Part shown: positions 11,201 to 22,000 of the stretch, piece by piece
Position numbering within the stretch: the first letter of the stretch is position 1
How the letters are laid out: the number at the start of each line of letters is the position of its first letter
NCBI GenBank assembly: GCA_030435675.1
Contig: CM059623.1
Location: forward strand, 1,266,012 to 1,330,011
Length of the DNA stretch: 64,000 bases
Direction: 5' to 3'
Source of the DNA: Steinernema hermaphroditum
Taxonomy: Eukaryota; Nematoda; Chromadorea; Rhabditida; Steinernematidae
Translations under genes and position numbers: made by a program
The notes under the pieces: generated by a model
What the model was told of the DNA's origin: nothing
Databases searched by the model: none
What the model saw: only the letters and a program-made list of their open reading frames with translations

Positions 11201-14200
11201 CGGCCTTCCGAGTGGTCTTTTTAAGGAATTTTTAAGCCCTGTTTAAAACCTTCTTCAATTGCCTCTACGGCCAGCGGTTTTCCGACTTTCCAGCGGTTTC
11301 CAAGTAATTTAAATTGAGCATCCTTCTGAGACTGAATCTGATTGCTTCTGCACAGAGTGTGCCTCACCTTTTACCACTCTATGCGTTGTCGCGACAACCG
11401 CGTTGCGTCTGGTTGCTCTCGCTTTCGTGTTAAAAAACTAGTGACCGTTAAAAAACTAATTTAATATCGCTTTGGTCTTTTCCGATTGGACGATCGAGAG
11501 AGATAGTCCGTGAATATAGAATTCATGGCGCCAGTATTCTACGTGCCTTTCGCAATGAAAGCTGCATTTATTGGTTTTACCCAGTATCTCCACCTGCTGA
11601 GCAACTATAGGTTGGGGCCAAGGAGACAGTGTGAACTGTGTTTTCCACACGCTTGGAGGCCTGTCCGCACAATGGAGCTTGCTCAGTGAGCGGCCGACTC
11701 TAAACTCTAAAGCTCGGGGCAATGGCGATAGTCCAGCGATCTGCCCATGTTCAGTAGGAATGCATGAACACTACTAAGCAATAGAGAAATCAATGACTAT
11801 ACGAGCGCTGTTTTCTTCGCGTCTGAGTATTGTCACATGGGAGTAAACCCTCACAACATCTTTGCGAACGATCAGAAATCTACAGAGTGACAGTGGATCA
11901 GGTAAAAAAACCGAGTACGCTGGTATGAAAATATCAACAGATAGTAATACAACCAGTGAAGAGATGTTGGCCACACGGAGGGTCGGGATTTCAGTCCCCC
12001 GTGGTGCCTGAGAATTATTTGAATATCGAATATTCGATTCGATTCGACAACCCTAATCTCCACTTCGGGTGGAGATCAGGGCTGTGCGAGTTTCGAGTTT
12101 CGAGTTTTGGACGAAACTCAACTCGAAACTCGCCTTGGTCCTGTCACTATGATTTTGGGCCACCCAGGGTGATATTAACCGCTACGAGCCCCGCGGAAGG
12201 CAAATTTTCGACCTACCGCACACCAAATCAATGAAATCAGGGTATTCGTCGTGGGACCAAAATTCAAAATCACAGCAGAGATCGTCTAGCAAAAGATTTC
12301 TGCTGATGGAATTTTGAAGGATTATGCGTACAACGTTGTACAACGTTGTGACGGGCAGATAAGCCATTATATTCTTAAAAATCCACAGCTCACGATTCAA
12401 AGTGCCTTTGTACACCATTGATTCCTAACAACTCAATGAAGAAATCTTGCTGGCAGTCGAGCCAGTGCTCAATCGACGCGGCACACTCTCCTAAACCACT
12501 GTCCGCTTAAGAAGTTAGGCGAAATCGCCCCAGAAACGAGAAATATGCAAAAAAACACTGAGTTTCATTACAAAAAAAATACAAGTTTCGAGTTTCGAGT
12601 TTTTGGGGGTAAGTTTCGAATAGTTTCGAGTTTCGTTTCGAGATTTTGAAAAAAGTTTCGAGTTTCGAGTTTCGACTTCCGAGTTTCAAGTTTCGCACAG
12701 CCCTGGTGGAGATGCAAACTTCAGAGTTGCTGTGATTCCTTGCGTGCCAATTTTGCCGCCCAAGAAGGGCTATGATGCCTCCATCCGAAAGGCCTGCCTT
12801 TAGTGTATTTACCGCCGGTAGGCTACTGGTGTCTGCCGCCCGCAGGGCTACTTGGGCCTTAGCGCCAAAAAAAGGCGCGTAATAGGTAAAATAAATAATG
12901 TGCTTCAAATGTATGTTTTGCTCAAAGAGGTCAACGTTAAATGCATTTAGATTTCGGGGGAGGCACGTACTTCGAGAGTCTCGAACATCAGAGGCTGTTC
13001 ATCTTAACATATCATCATACGCTCATTGAAGAACCTTCATATACTGTAGATGATGTAAGTGTTCTTAGCGCAAAAGGGCAGAACTATTGTTGTAATTTGC
13101 AGATTTTCAAAAAATACGACGATTTTATAAAAGATGTCGTAATTCCGGCTGAGTCCGGATTTGAGCACGTTGCACAACGTTCCTTGATTTTTGAAGACGA
13201 ACTTCGAAGACGACGGTTCTACTACAGAGTCGAAGAAGACGTTTACAAGCCCTTTATAGTAGACATCGAATACGACAAAATGCGGGCGAAATATGTTATT
13301 AAGCAAATTAAGCCTATCGAACCTGTCAAAGAGCTGTCGACGGCTGAAAAAGAAAAAAAAGAAAAAAGGAAAAAGAAGCAAATTATATGGCGCCGCATTA
13401 TCAACAGGTGTCCGCGCGAAACACTTGCCCAAGCGGTTCAAGAAAGAGTAAACGCCATCATAGAAATTATCATAGAGGAGTACAACAACTTCTGTTCAGT
13501 AAAACGTAAGAGTAAAATTGTTTTGCCTACTTCATTGTCTTGCAGGGATACCGCCTATAACCTTTTCTGACCTAGTTAATCGATATGAAGACTGTGGTCA
13601 AATTTGGAAACAACTCAATAAACGTCTCTTTGCTTTTAACAATAAGATTGACGCAGCTTTCCATGCTACGAAGCACACTCAAGATGGAGAATATGGCTTT
13701 CCGAGGCTGTTTGAGAGCACAGTCGATCAAATCCGTTCAGATGTTGCAAGTTACTTTAAGGTAAGGTGAGATGAGCGACTTTTAGATTATGTTTTTCTAG
13801 GACAGTTGTGAAACCGATAGTGCGCTTAAAACGCAAAAGGAGTCAAACTTGATTTTGCATTCGGAATTTAACAGCTTTACGGGTGAAATGCATGTGAACG
13901 CTCACTGGAGCCAGGGAGATAAGAAAATGGTTTATGTTATCGGTCAGAGTGGAGAACCTGGCTTTAAAACGAATTTCTTCACAACCAAAACAGGTAAAAA
14001 ATTGACATATATCTATAGTGGTTTATCTTCATTGCTGTATTACAGGCGACACGAACAAGCATGTGGCGATTAACGCCTCGACTGACGAACAATCAATTGC
14101 CGATTCGTTACTTGTTCATCGTTTCAATAACTGCAGGCTACATCAACCTGTATGTTTAAAGAATTTTTTTCGTAGTGTTTGACACATTTCCGATGTTAGA

Positions 14201-15719
14201 AAATGGTACTTGCCCAATGTGGTCAGTAGGTTTGTCGAATGCTTACAAACCTTCGAATATCGAATCGAATATTCGAGAAAACATCGAGTTATTCAAGTCG
14301 ATTAAGTTCGGCAACCCTAGTTACCAGTCCATTTCATATCTAAGCATGTCCAGATAAGCCTATGAAGGGAGCCACTCAAAGTATGACATAACGATCGAGC
14401 TAAACTTCAGGGACTAGTAAAATTGATGCATACGGCGGCGCTCGCCTATGGTGCCCACACGCCACGCTGACCGAACGTACAAACTTTGTTTTGTTTGACG
14501 GCGAGTATAGAGACATTCAGTTAATTTCTTGCTTCAGAGGCCAATATTTGCCGTTATTAAAAAGGATCTCATGCACAACATGAATGACATGCAAGATTGG
14601 GCGAAACCAAATTTTGTCGAAGGACTTGCTTGTCATCTCCATAACAATCGTTTTGAAAGTGCCGCAGTAGTGCGATCTCTGCACAGCTCCCACTACTTTA
14701 TAGGGATGTCTTGGAACGTCGTGAAGTTCAAGAAACAGGATGGCGAGCAGTTTATTCAGAAAATGTACGTTCAATCATATCTTTCTCTCATATATGTAGT
14801 GCCTTTAGGAATTCTGATTTCAACGCAGATAAGTCTCATTACATGTTGACCAGATGTGATGACAGCGTTATGCTGCTCTATTCTGGTATCTATGTTGAAG
14901 TCATCGAGGAGCAACTGAAACCGATTCTGAAGGAGGTATAATTGTTAGCCACTTTAACTTTCCGAATACGTGGAAGTTTAGGGGACTTCCACAGAGATTT
15001 AAAAATTTTGAGACTTTACTAGCCGTATTTTTTCAATTAGCCATCCAGTTTGCCATTTTCTGCCAATTCCGATATCAAGAAGAACCACTTCCATTCCGAA
15101 AAGTCCAAAATTGGGCCTCTTTTCTAAGACTGGATTGCACCTGGAATATTTCTTTTCAAATACCGGACAAACTATTCGAAGAAAGGATTCCCGGGGCCCC
15201 GTAATTCACATGGTTTATAACTTAAATGTACTCTTCATGTTCCGCTCATTAAACAGGCGAAGCGATCCGCTATTTATTATGGGACAACCCGATAAAACGT
15301 ACGCTGCAAATGCTAAAATATTAAACATTTCAAAACTAAAAACTTTTCCGAACGTATTACAAAATGAGGAGGTTTATTTAAGCGTAGGAAATTGTTGCCT
15401 CGACAGTAGTATTTCAGCAATTTATTTTCAGATTTGTGCGCTTTTCTTCGAAGGTGAACGTAAAGAATTCGATAAACACAATGGAACTTCTCCTGCTCCC
15501 AACTCGATCTCAGATCATGATCTCGCCAGCTTCCTGAACCGTGTCAGAACTGCAGGGCTGCCATTTGATCGTTTTAATAATTGGTCAGAGTACGCATGGT
15601 GCGACCACAAGATTAAACTACTGGTTTCTGTAAAGCCTACAGACGGTTCCCCTTCGTTTGATTGTTTTCTTGTTAGTTCTTTCTCCTATTTCGGTGATAT
15701 TTCAAGCTGTAAATTTTAA
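8243..15719 (+). CDS. Uncharacterised 18-exon gene, about 1,074-aa protein
   Basis: Exons join in phase: 8243-8285, 8342-8457, 8509-8681, 8726-8921, 8968-9100, 10103-10212, 10574-10820, 10865-10930, 11045-11134, 12951-13054, 13103-13505, 13546-13760, 13801-13993, 14046-14149, 14538-14764, 14800-14935, 14995-15200 and 15257-15719. Most introns are 38-110 bp; introns 5, 6, 9 and 14 are enlarged, and introns 5, 9 and 14 contain repeats. The protein is hydrophilic, mixed alpha/beta-looking, with no signal peptide or clear membrane segment. A Lys/Glu-rich coiled stretch lies in exon 11 (about 13330-13375). I recognise no domain. The last exon contains a possible further in-frame intron (15381-15435, GT...TTTTCAG) that would shorten it by about 18 residues. 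Seventeen phase-compatible joins make chance unlikely; individual boundaries, especially exons 2/3 and 16/17, could be off. Confidence 0.65.
9662..10050 (+). repeat. Repeat R2, copy 2, with nested insertion
   Basis: Plus-strand copy of the 7193-7465 repeat, lying in intron 5 of the 18-exon gene. Compared with copy 1 it carries about 105-110 extra bases at about 9795-9905. Confidence 0.75.
9795..9905. mobile_element. Small TIR insertion inside R2
   Basis: The extra segment begins near CCAGAGATGG and ends CCCATCTCTGG, an inverted terminal pair of about 10-11 bases; its interior repeats CGGCTCA/CGGTTGA words. Its absence from R2 copy 1 shows it inserted after the repeats separated. Confidence 0.6.
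12006..12060. repeat. GAATATTCGA-rich repeat end
   Basis: A run of TCGAATATTCGATTCGATTCGA ends in CAACCCTA. The same words, ending GGCAACCCTAG, occur at 14230-14325, so the two are members of one small repeat family. Both lie in introns of the 18-exon gene. Confidence 0.45.
12077..12705. mobile_element. hAT-type MITE, second copy, exact 8-bp target duplication
   Basis: Starts CAGGGCTGTGC, ends GCACAGCCCTG, and is flanked by direct GTGGAGAT repeats (12069-12076 and 12706-12713). Subterminal arrays of TTTCGAG face each other from both ends. It lies in intron 9 of the 18-exon gene and shares its termini with 6023-6599, while the subterminal words differ (TTTCGAG here, TCTCGAG there). Confidence 0.9.
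14230..14325. mobile_element. Small GAATATTCGA repeat element in intron 14
   Basis: It starts GTAGGTTTGTCGAATG and ends TTCGGCAACCCTAG, imperfect inverted termini about 95 bp apart, with a central TCGAATATCGAATCGAATATTCGA block. Related to 12006-12060. Confidence 0.45.
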
Positions 15720-15984
15720 GTGTAGAAAATTGTTGTTTGTTGTTTCTACGTTTTCTAGGCTTAAATGTTACTAATGATGATGAAAGACCACATTAAAGGA
15801 CATAAAGGGTGACCAGAAAGTTCTGTCAAATGAAAAACAATATTTTTGTGCGTCTAAATCGGGAAACAAAGAACACTACCTTATTCAGCACGCAAAATTA
15901 CGAACATATCGCTTAAATGTCACTCGAGGTGTCCCTTTGGCGTCGATACAGGGCACAACACACTTCTTGAAAATTTGGCCGAGG

Positions 15985-16325
15985 CACCTTGGCCAGAGAT
16001 GGAATACCACACGCAGCGATTGAAACGGTTATGGTTAAAATAAACAGGAATATCGGAGGCTAAATTAGCTTCGCCGGTGCGCATAGTGTAGATAAATAAT
16101 TGATCTACACTTTGGGACAAAAAGCTGCATATTAGAAACAGTTTAGTCTGCAGTTTTTTCAATCAACTCGTCCAGCCGATTGGTTTCAATCGGCTGGACG
16201 AGTTGATTGACCACAAATCACGTATGCTGCTTATAATCTGCAGCTTTTAGCCTCCGATATTCCTGTTTATTTTGACCATAACCGTTTCAATCGCTGCGTG
16301 TAGTATTCCATCTCTGACCTTGGCC
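15985..16325. repeat. Large imperfect foldback
   Basis: The stretch around 15985-16060 (TGGAATACCACACGCAGCG through TATCGGAGGCTAAA) returns inverted at about 16248-16320 with few changes. The centre is the perfect hairpin at 16160-16209. Confidence 0.8.
16160..16209. repeat. Perfect 23-bp hairpin, 4-base loop
   Basis: Arms 16160-16182 and 16187-16209 are exact reverse complements around GTTT. It lies at the centre of the larger foldback. Confidence 0.95.
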
Positions 16326-16396
16326 TAATTAAAAAAAAAGCGTTTTTAAACCTGTACCAACGCAAAAGGTGGACGTCGAGTGCTATTTGAACAATA

Positions 16397-17161
16397 CAGG
16401 GTGTTCAGAAAGTTCTGTGAAATTTCTGAGTGGTCTATTTTCGCAAGTTTTTTGGCGTCCGCGCAAATTTTCAATGTTTTATTCGCGTTTATCAACTCTA
16501 TTTACCCTATGTTCACTGTTATTCATACTGGTATTCACTGTTATTCAGAAACAAAATGGTCTCGGAAAAATTGCGTTCCACCATCGTCGAGCTCCACTGT
16601 GCTGGGAAGTCAAACCCTGACATCTGCAAGGACCTCAAACTGCACCCAATGATGGTCAAGCGGGTGTTAGATCGATTTGAGGACACTGGTGGGATCAAGG
16701 ACCGTCCCCGAAGCGGAAGACGGAAGACCGCCAGAACTTCAAAGGTCCGAAAACTGGTCCGACAAAAAATTAAGCGGAATCCTGAGCGTTCGATCAGAAA
16801 GCTGGCGAGGGACCATGGAATCAGCATTGGATCCATGTATAAGCTTGTTACAGATGATCTACAGCTCAAGAGCTACAAAATTAGACGTGGCCAGCTTCTG
16901 ACGGACCATAAAAAGAAGGAAAGGCTGGAAAAATGCAAAAAGCTGAAGGCCGAGGCACGGGGGTCTGGATTTTCGAATGTTATCTTTTCAGATGAAAAGA
17001 TTTTTACAATCGAAGCGATCCACAACAGCCAGAATCACCGCCAATTGCTGCCGAAGGGCTCTCCACGTACGAAGCGCGTGGAAAGAAGTCATTTCCCCAA
17101 TTCTGTTCTTTTCATTGAAAAAATCGTTCTTTTCATTTCACAGAACTTTCTGAACACCCTG
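16397..17161 (+). mobile_element. Inner Tc1/mariner-type element, internally truncated
   Basis: Termini CAGGGTGTTCAGAAAGTTCTG and the inverted copy match over about 27 bp, and TA flanks both ends. At 765 bp the element is too short for a full transposase of about 340 aa. Confidence 0.85.
16556..17100 (+). pseudogene. Truncated Tc1/mariner transposase
   Basis: The frame is open from ATG 16556 and its first about 150 residues look intact. It has a helix-turn-helix DNA-binding region with a CKDLKLHP-type helix, a GRRKT basic linker, a second HTH (RKLARDHGIS), and the start of the catalytic core with the FSDEKIF motif carrying the first acidic residue. The rest of the DDE/D region is missing; after about 17010 the frame runs into unrelated sequence and the right terminus. 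The protein cannot be catalytic. Confidence 0.85.
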
Positions 17162-17279
17162 TACGTATGTAATTTTGCGTACTGAAAAAGACAATGTTCT
17201 TTGTTCCCAGATTTTTATGTATTTTCTTTAATGAAAATCCTGTTTTTCATTTCACAAAACTTTCTGGTCACCTTGTAGT

Positions 17280-17984
17280 GTTACCACCGCGTTGCTGCAT
17301 AATTTCCTTTCTGATCATTTCAGAAAGCAGAACAATCGATGCAGATCTCCAAGATAACAAAGCATACATTGCATTCGGTGTTGAAGTGCTGCAAACACTG
17401 TTCCTTATCACTTTCTCTTCAGTGTTTGCTCTGTGTCCTATGGAAATTGTAAGATTTTAAAGGGAGTAAAGGGGAGAGGGTTATCTCCCTGTTCCCTTAA
17501 TTATTCAGCACCAAGTTGTGAGCGTCACTTTCCGGGTAAAGATACCAACTTCACTGAGAGATCCATGAACTTATCAGTGTCATTGGTGAACACAATAAGA
17601 AATAGTGCATCGGAGGTCCACAAGGTTCACTGATTACGTTGCAGAATTGAAGAGAGATAGACATACGGTCCCCACCGATACAGTAAATCTATGTAAACGG
17701 TATGGTCAAAAGAAATGTGAGAGGTCTATTGATGTTTGGGAGTATCGTAAGGTTTAAAAATGGGTTCGCATATAATCCGTATATTTCTTTGGAAATTTTC
17801 AATTCTTGTATAATTTTCACCAGTTTCGAGCTCCCTTTGCGTTTGCGTCAATGCGTCATGTTTTGAAACGACTACTTTATTTTTTATATACACATACACT
17901 CATGGGCCTAACTATTTTCCGATATTTCCAAACCACTTCTTCGTATCTTTCCCTGAAACTTGATGCTACGTAATCTTGGCCAAC
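17280..17984. other. No gene recognised
   Basis: A TTTCAG acceptor at about 17315-17320 is followed by a short open frame (to 17460 in one frame), but I could not join it in phase to the 18-exon gene or to any partner. Confidence 0.35.
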
Positions 17985-18475
17985 TTAGAATACGGTACCT
18001 TTCTTTTCGGCTTCCCTTGCTACGCTATGCGCTGCTTTTTCGACCTTCTTCGCCGAACTGGAAGCCGCGTCTTGTACGTCATGAGCTGAATAACAAAGAA
18101 GTAGTTGTTTATCTACTGCTCGCAGTGTAGGGAACACTGATACTGTAGGGACGTTAGATTCGACATGCACTTTCCAGGATATGGCAAACTTGTAAGAATT
18201 GAGTAAGATTTTGTGAGGCAGCATATAGGAACAGCTCAATCATGCAGGCGGCTATGTCTACGTCTACATGACTAAAGACGTCTATGTAACATCAAACTTG
18301 CCCATCCTTCGCACAGCTTTCTTTGTATCTCGTCTTGTAAGGGTTACTGTATCCAATCATTACTTCCCCTCCACCACTCGCAACCTACCAAATTCCTCAG
18401 TTTTCTTAGCAGCCCTATTGGCCACCTTCTTCATATTCTTCGTTCCACTCGCAGTGGCATTATCCGCTGAATTCG
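17985..18475 (-). CDS. LEA-like helical protein, two 3' exons (partial model)
   Basis: Minus-strand exons 18389-18475 and 17985-18085 join in phase 1 across a 303-bp GT-AG intron and end in TAA. The encoded 62 residues are rich in Ala, Lys, Glu and Ser with a repeating AAxKxxE-like spacing (for example ANRAAKKTEEF and AKKVEKAAHSVAREAEKK), as in late-embryogenesis-abundant (group 3) proteins and other amphipathic helices. Nematode LEA proteins act in desiccation tolerance. The 5' exons are not found; the upstream acceptor needs a phase-1 donor I could not place. It lies 3' of the AGAP gene, in the same orientation. It could be another coiled protein. Confidence 0.4.
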
Positions 18476-18776
18476 CTAAACCACAGAGTACGGTAGCGAT
18501 GAGGCGACTACAGTAACCTACACGACCGCTTGAAGATCCTCTTGGTGCGGTTCAACGCGTTGTTCACCGAATCCTTCTAGACAACGTCTACTTCCGCTGA
18601 GCCTAGACAACGAGACAGACTCACCAGATTCCCCATCGAGAAGAGACTTCAGAATAAACAATCAACTGGCGGGGAACGGCGGCCGAACGGAATGTCACCG
18701 CCAATTCGCCAATTACCCCCACTTCCTAACCTGTTTTGACATTTCGTCTGCGCGTGACTACATATATATCTTATGA

Positions 18777-18782
18777 TTTATT
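18777..18782 (-). terminator. Poly(A) signal of the AGAP gene
   Basis: AATAAA on the minus strand, about 300 bases after the TAA at 19086, with no other gene between. It implies a 3' UTR of about 310-330 bases. Confidence 0.6.
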
Positions 18783-19085
18783 CAAACTTTGTCATCTGGA
18801 GAGAGTCTTGCGCACATTTCTGTGAGAGACATATAATAGAAGATATATTCCGAGATACAATAGATAGGCGGAAAACAAGGAATATTTGTGAGTTGCTGTC
18901 AATGGGACAATTTTATATTTTCTTTCTGTGTGTGAGTCAACTTTGTACATAGGAACGAGAACAACAGAAAGTAGTAGCTGTGGGTTAGGTATTTACAACG
19001 GATGGCGAGCAAAGGCAGGATAGTAGTAATAATGAGAGAGAGAAAGAACACCGGTTTCAGTCACCTGGCCACACTCGGCCACTGC

Positions 19086-22000
19086 TTAGATTACACTGGC
19101 GGGAAGGTAGTCGAACGCCTTCGACGCTCTTTCGCTGAATCCGGGAGCGTGAGGGGGTATCGCAGGCTGTTGATCCGCGTTGGTTGATCTCCGCAGCTTG
19201 ATTTCACAGGCGCCGGCCGCGGAAGGCTGATTCCTGATGTCGGCGGCGGCGAAGTCGCGTTCGTTGCGGACGTGCGAGCCCATGATCATCTGGTCGGCGG
19301 GCGAAGCGGAAGACGAGGATCCGGCGGAGGAAGGCATTCCGTAGTTCATCTCGAGTCCGTTGTGCTTCAGGATGTCGACGCATTCGCGGGAGCCTGCTTG
19401 TTGCGCGTACCACATGGCAGAACGTCCGTTTTCGTCCAAAACGCGGATGTCGGCGTTGTACTGAAAAGAAGAGGATTATGACCTGTTTTTCATGACGTTA
19501 TTAGGGCACACAAAGTAGAGAAACTCCAGAAAAAGGAACTTACCCAAATGAGCAGCTGGACGAACTCAACGGATCCGAGCGAACAGGCAAGGTGCAGAGC
19601 CGTTCTCCTATCTCTCGAGCTGAAGACGGCGTTCAAGTCTTTCTCTTCGCAACGTGGGAGAACAACGAGTAGAGCGTCCATGTCCCGCTGAGAGACGGCT
19701 TCGAGGATCTGTTTTCCGAAGGTGCGATCCACGGGGACGGCGGGCAAGAAGCGTTTCTGCTCGTACTTGGACTTGATCCACGCCTCCTTCTGCTCTCTGG
19801 TAGCGTCGGAAGCTGGTTTCCGCTCACGAGGAGCGTTGTGCTCCCAAAGTCGGTTGGCACGTTCGTTTCCGATCGCTTGCATCACCCGCAAATATTCCAT
19901 CCTGCAGAGATTAGATTAGTACGGCGTATTAGGATATGTATCACTTACGGCCAATCGTCGAGTTCCAACGAACGGACTTTGGAGATATGAGATCCAAGAT
20001 TACGATGAATACCCGAACATTCGATACAGATCAGAGTGCCGAGGTTGAGAGAGGCCCAGTCCGGCTTCAAGGAGCCGCAGTCGGCGCACCGATCGTTGCC
20101 CGCGATCTCGCGGATTCCGTGCACTTCAGCGCGATCTCCATGCTGGCGAGAGCTATTATGCTGTTGTTTCTGGGACATCTGAGCCTGGAGCGAGAGCTCG
20201 ATTTGCTCTTCGATGGCGGCGACCCATTCGTCGCGTTCTTCCACGGAGGTAGCCGAGAACTCCCAGCGCTTCTGATCAGAGGTGACGATCTCGAATTCGC
20301 AGTCGTCTTCTAAAGCGTATTCCTCGTAAATTAGGAACATGCAGGATTTTCTGTACCTTCTTCGTTATGCTTGTGACCACTTCCAAGACGGCGATGTCCG
20401 CGCTTCTTTTTCGCGTCCTTCTGGGCAGGCGTGGGCACAACACTGCTACTAGTGGAAGTAGCCAAGCCCATGGCGTTCAGATCGGCGTCACTTCCGCCAG
20501 AAGTTCCATCCCCAGGAGTGGAGTTTCCATTGCCATTGGTGGGGCCATCGAGGAACTCGTAGGCAGTCACGAGATTCTCCTTTCCAGGAGCAGAAGTGGA
20601 TGGCATAACGCAAGTGGAAGCGCGCTGCGTGTTGCGGGGAACCGGGCGGCCAGAGACCTTGACTGTCGCCAGGCCCAGGTAAACCTCCTTGCCGACGGAG
20701 TTCTTGTCCATGTAATCCTAAATTACCAATATTATAATTTGCAAATTCGATTTATTGTGGCTACCTTGATATTGTGATGATAGAGGAGGCGTCCATCAGG
20801 ATACAAACAGACGTACTTCTTCTTCCACTCGCGGTTCAGCGTTTTACTGCTACGCTTGTAGAGCTGACCCTGCTTGATGGGGATAGCACGTCCAGCGCCC
20901 ATGTTAACCTCAGCGGACATCTTGGCGGCCTTCTCCTCTGAGTTCAAATGATGGTCTTTGCTTTGGCGCTGGAAGATGTTCGAGATTCTTCGGTTCTTGC
21001 GTTGCGTCGTGGGTGTGCCGTTCGGAGTGGGCAAGTGACTTGTTGAGGCGCTTGCCTGGTTGGTCATCACCATGTTGTGGTTGTCGAACTGCTCGTTCTG
21101 GAGAAAGTGCAGCTGATCCATCTGACTTGGGTGCACATTGACGGCCGTCGTGGAGCGGCTAGTGACGGCGGCGTTAGTATGATGGAGCGGCATATCGGGC
21201 TGATGATGGGAGCTTCGGCCAGGCATCACAAACGCTTGGCTGGAGCGCGCGGAAGCCGGCGGAGGCGGCTGGTCGCGGTGGTAGAGTTGCTGAGGTGGAG
21301 CCGCGGTCGATCGGCGCTGGAACTGCTGCTGATCGTGGAGTGGGAGAGCGGAGATTGACCTGAAGAATCGAGGAATTATGGAAAGGTGGCACAAATAGCG
21401 GGAAGGCAATAAAAAGAGCGTGAGTAAACGGCAAACGATTTTAGGGTTCCTTGCCGAGCTGAACCGATGTTTGGTTTGGAAAAGTTGGAAGTGAAACGAA
21501 AGCAGCAGGAGTGTCTAGACTTAAAAGGGCTAAACTATATTTAGACATTGGAAATGTTTAGTTGCAAAGATTGTCTAGACACAAGAGTGCAAACATTCCT
21601 GGTTAGACGTTCCAACGTCTGAATTAAAAATTCCAGACAGTCTGAATTTAGAGCGGAGAGCAGAAACAACTTCGGATAAAATTGTGGCAAAACAGCGCAG
21701 CACTAAAAGGTTTCCGGAAAAACAGCTTCGCCTATTTTACGGTCTCTTTCATTTGTTCAATTGAAAAGAAGTCGATTTTACGGCGCGCGCGGCGTTGTTG
21801 ACAATCCAGCGAGGAAACTACGTTCGCTAGAGCATTAAAAATTCATCAATTTCGCCGAAATGGGCGTCACACGTGCGAACCTCACCGACTAAATGATGAA
21901 CGTCTCCTAGACACACACGAGTCTACATGACGTGTGATGTCAAGTAAACACGAACAGAAGCGAAAACACTTGTAACGCATCAAACGATGAGTCAACGCTT

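Larger units (their letters stand above)
15803..17279. mobile_element. Outer Tc1/mariner-type element with long TIRs
   Basis: The left end (AGGGTGACCAGAAAGTTCTG from 15806) and the right end (17163-17279, inverted) match for about 100 bp, including a GTTCTTTGTTCCC block. A TA lies at the right boundary. The interior holds a large foldback (15985-16325) and a second element (16397-17161). The transposase seen belongs to the inner element. Confidence 0.7.

Noticed and set aside
15041..15127. Alternative last exon of the 18-exon gene, acceptor TTCAATTAG, ending in TAA
   Set aside because: It is phase-compatible, but the CCACAG acceptor at 14994 opens a longer frame that continues through a typical 56-bp intron into the next 150 codons, so the longer reading fits better.
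19945..20777. Plus-strand open frames opposite the AGAP PH and ArfGAP exons
   Set aside because: They are antisense shadows of exons with recognisable PH and zinc-finger motifs.
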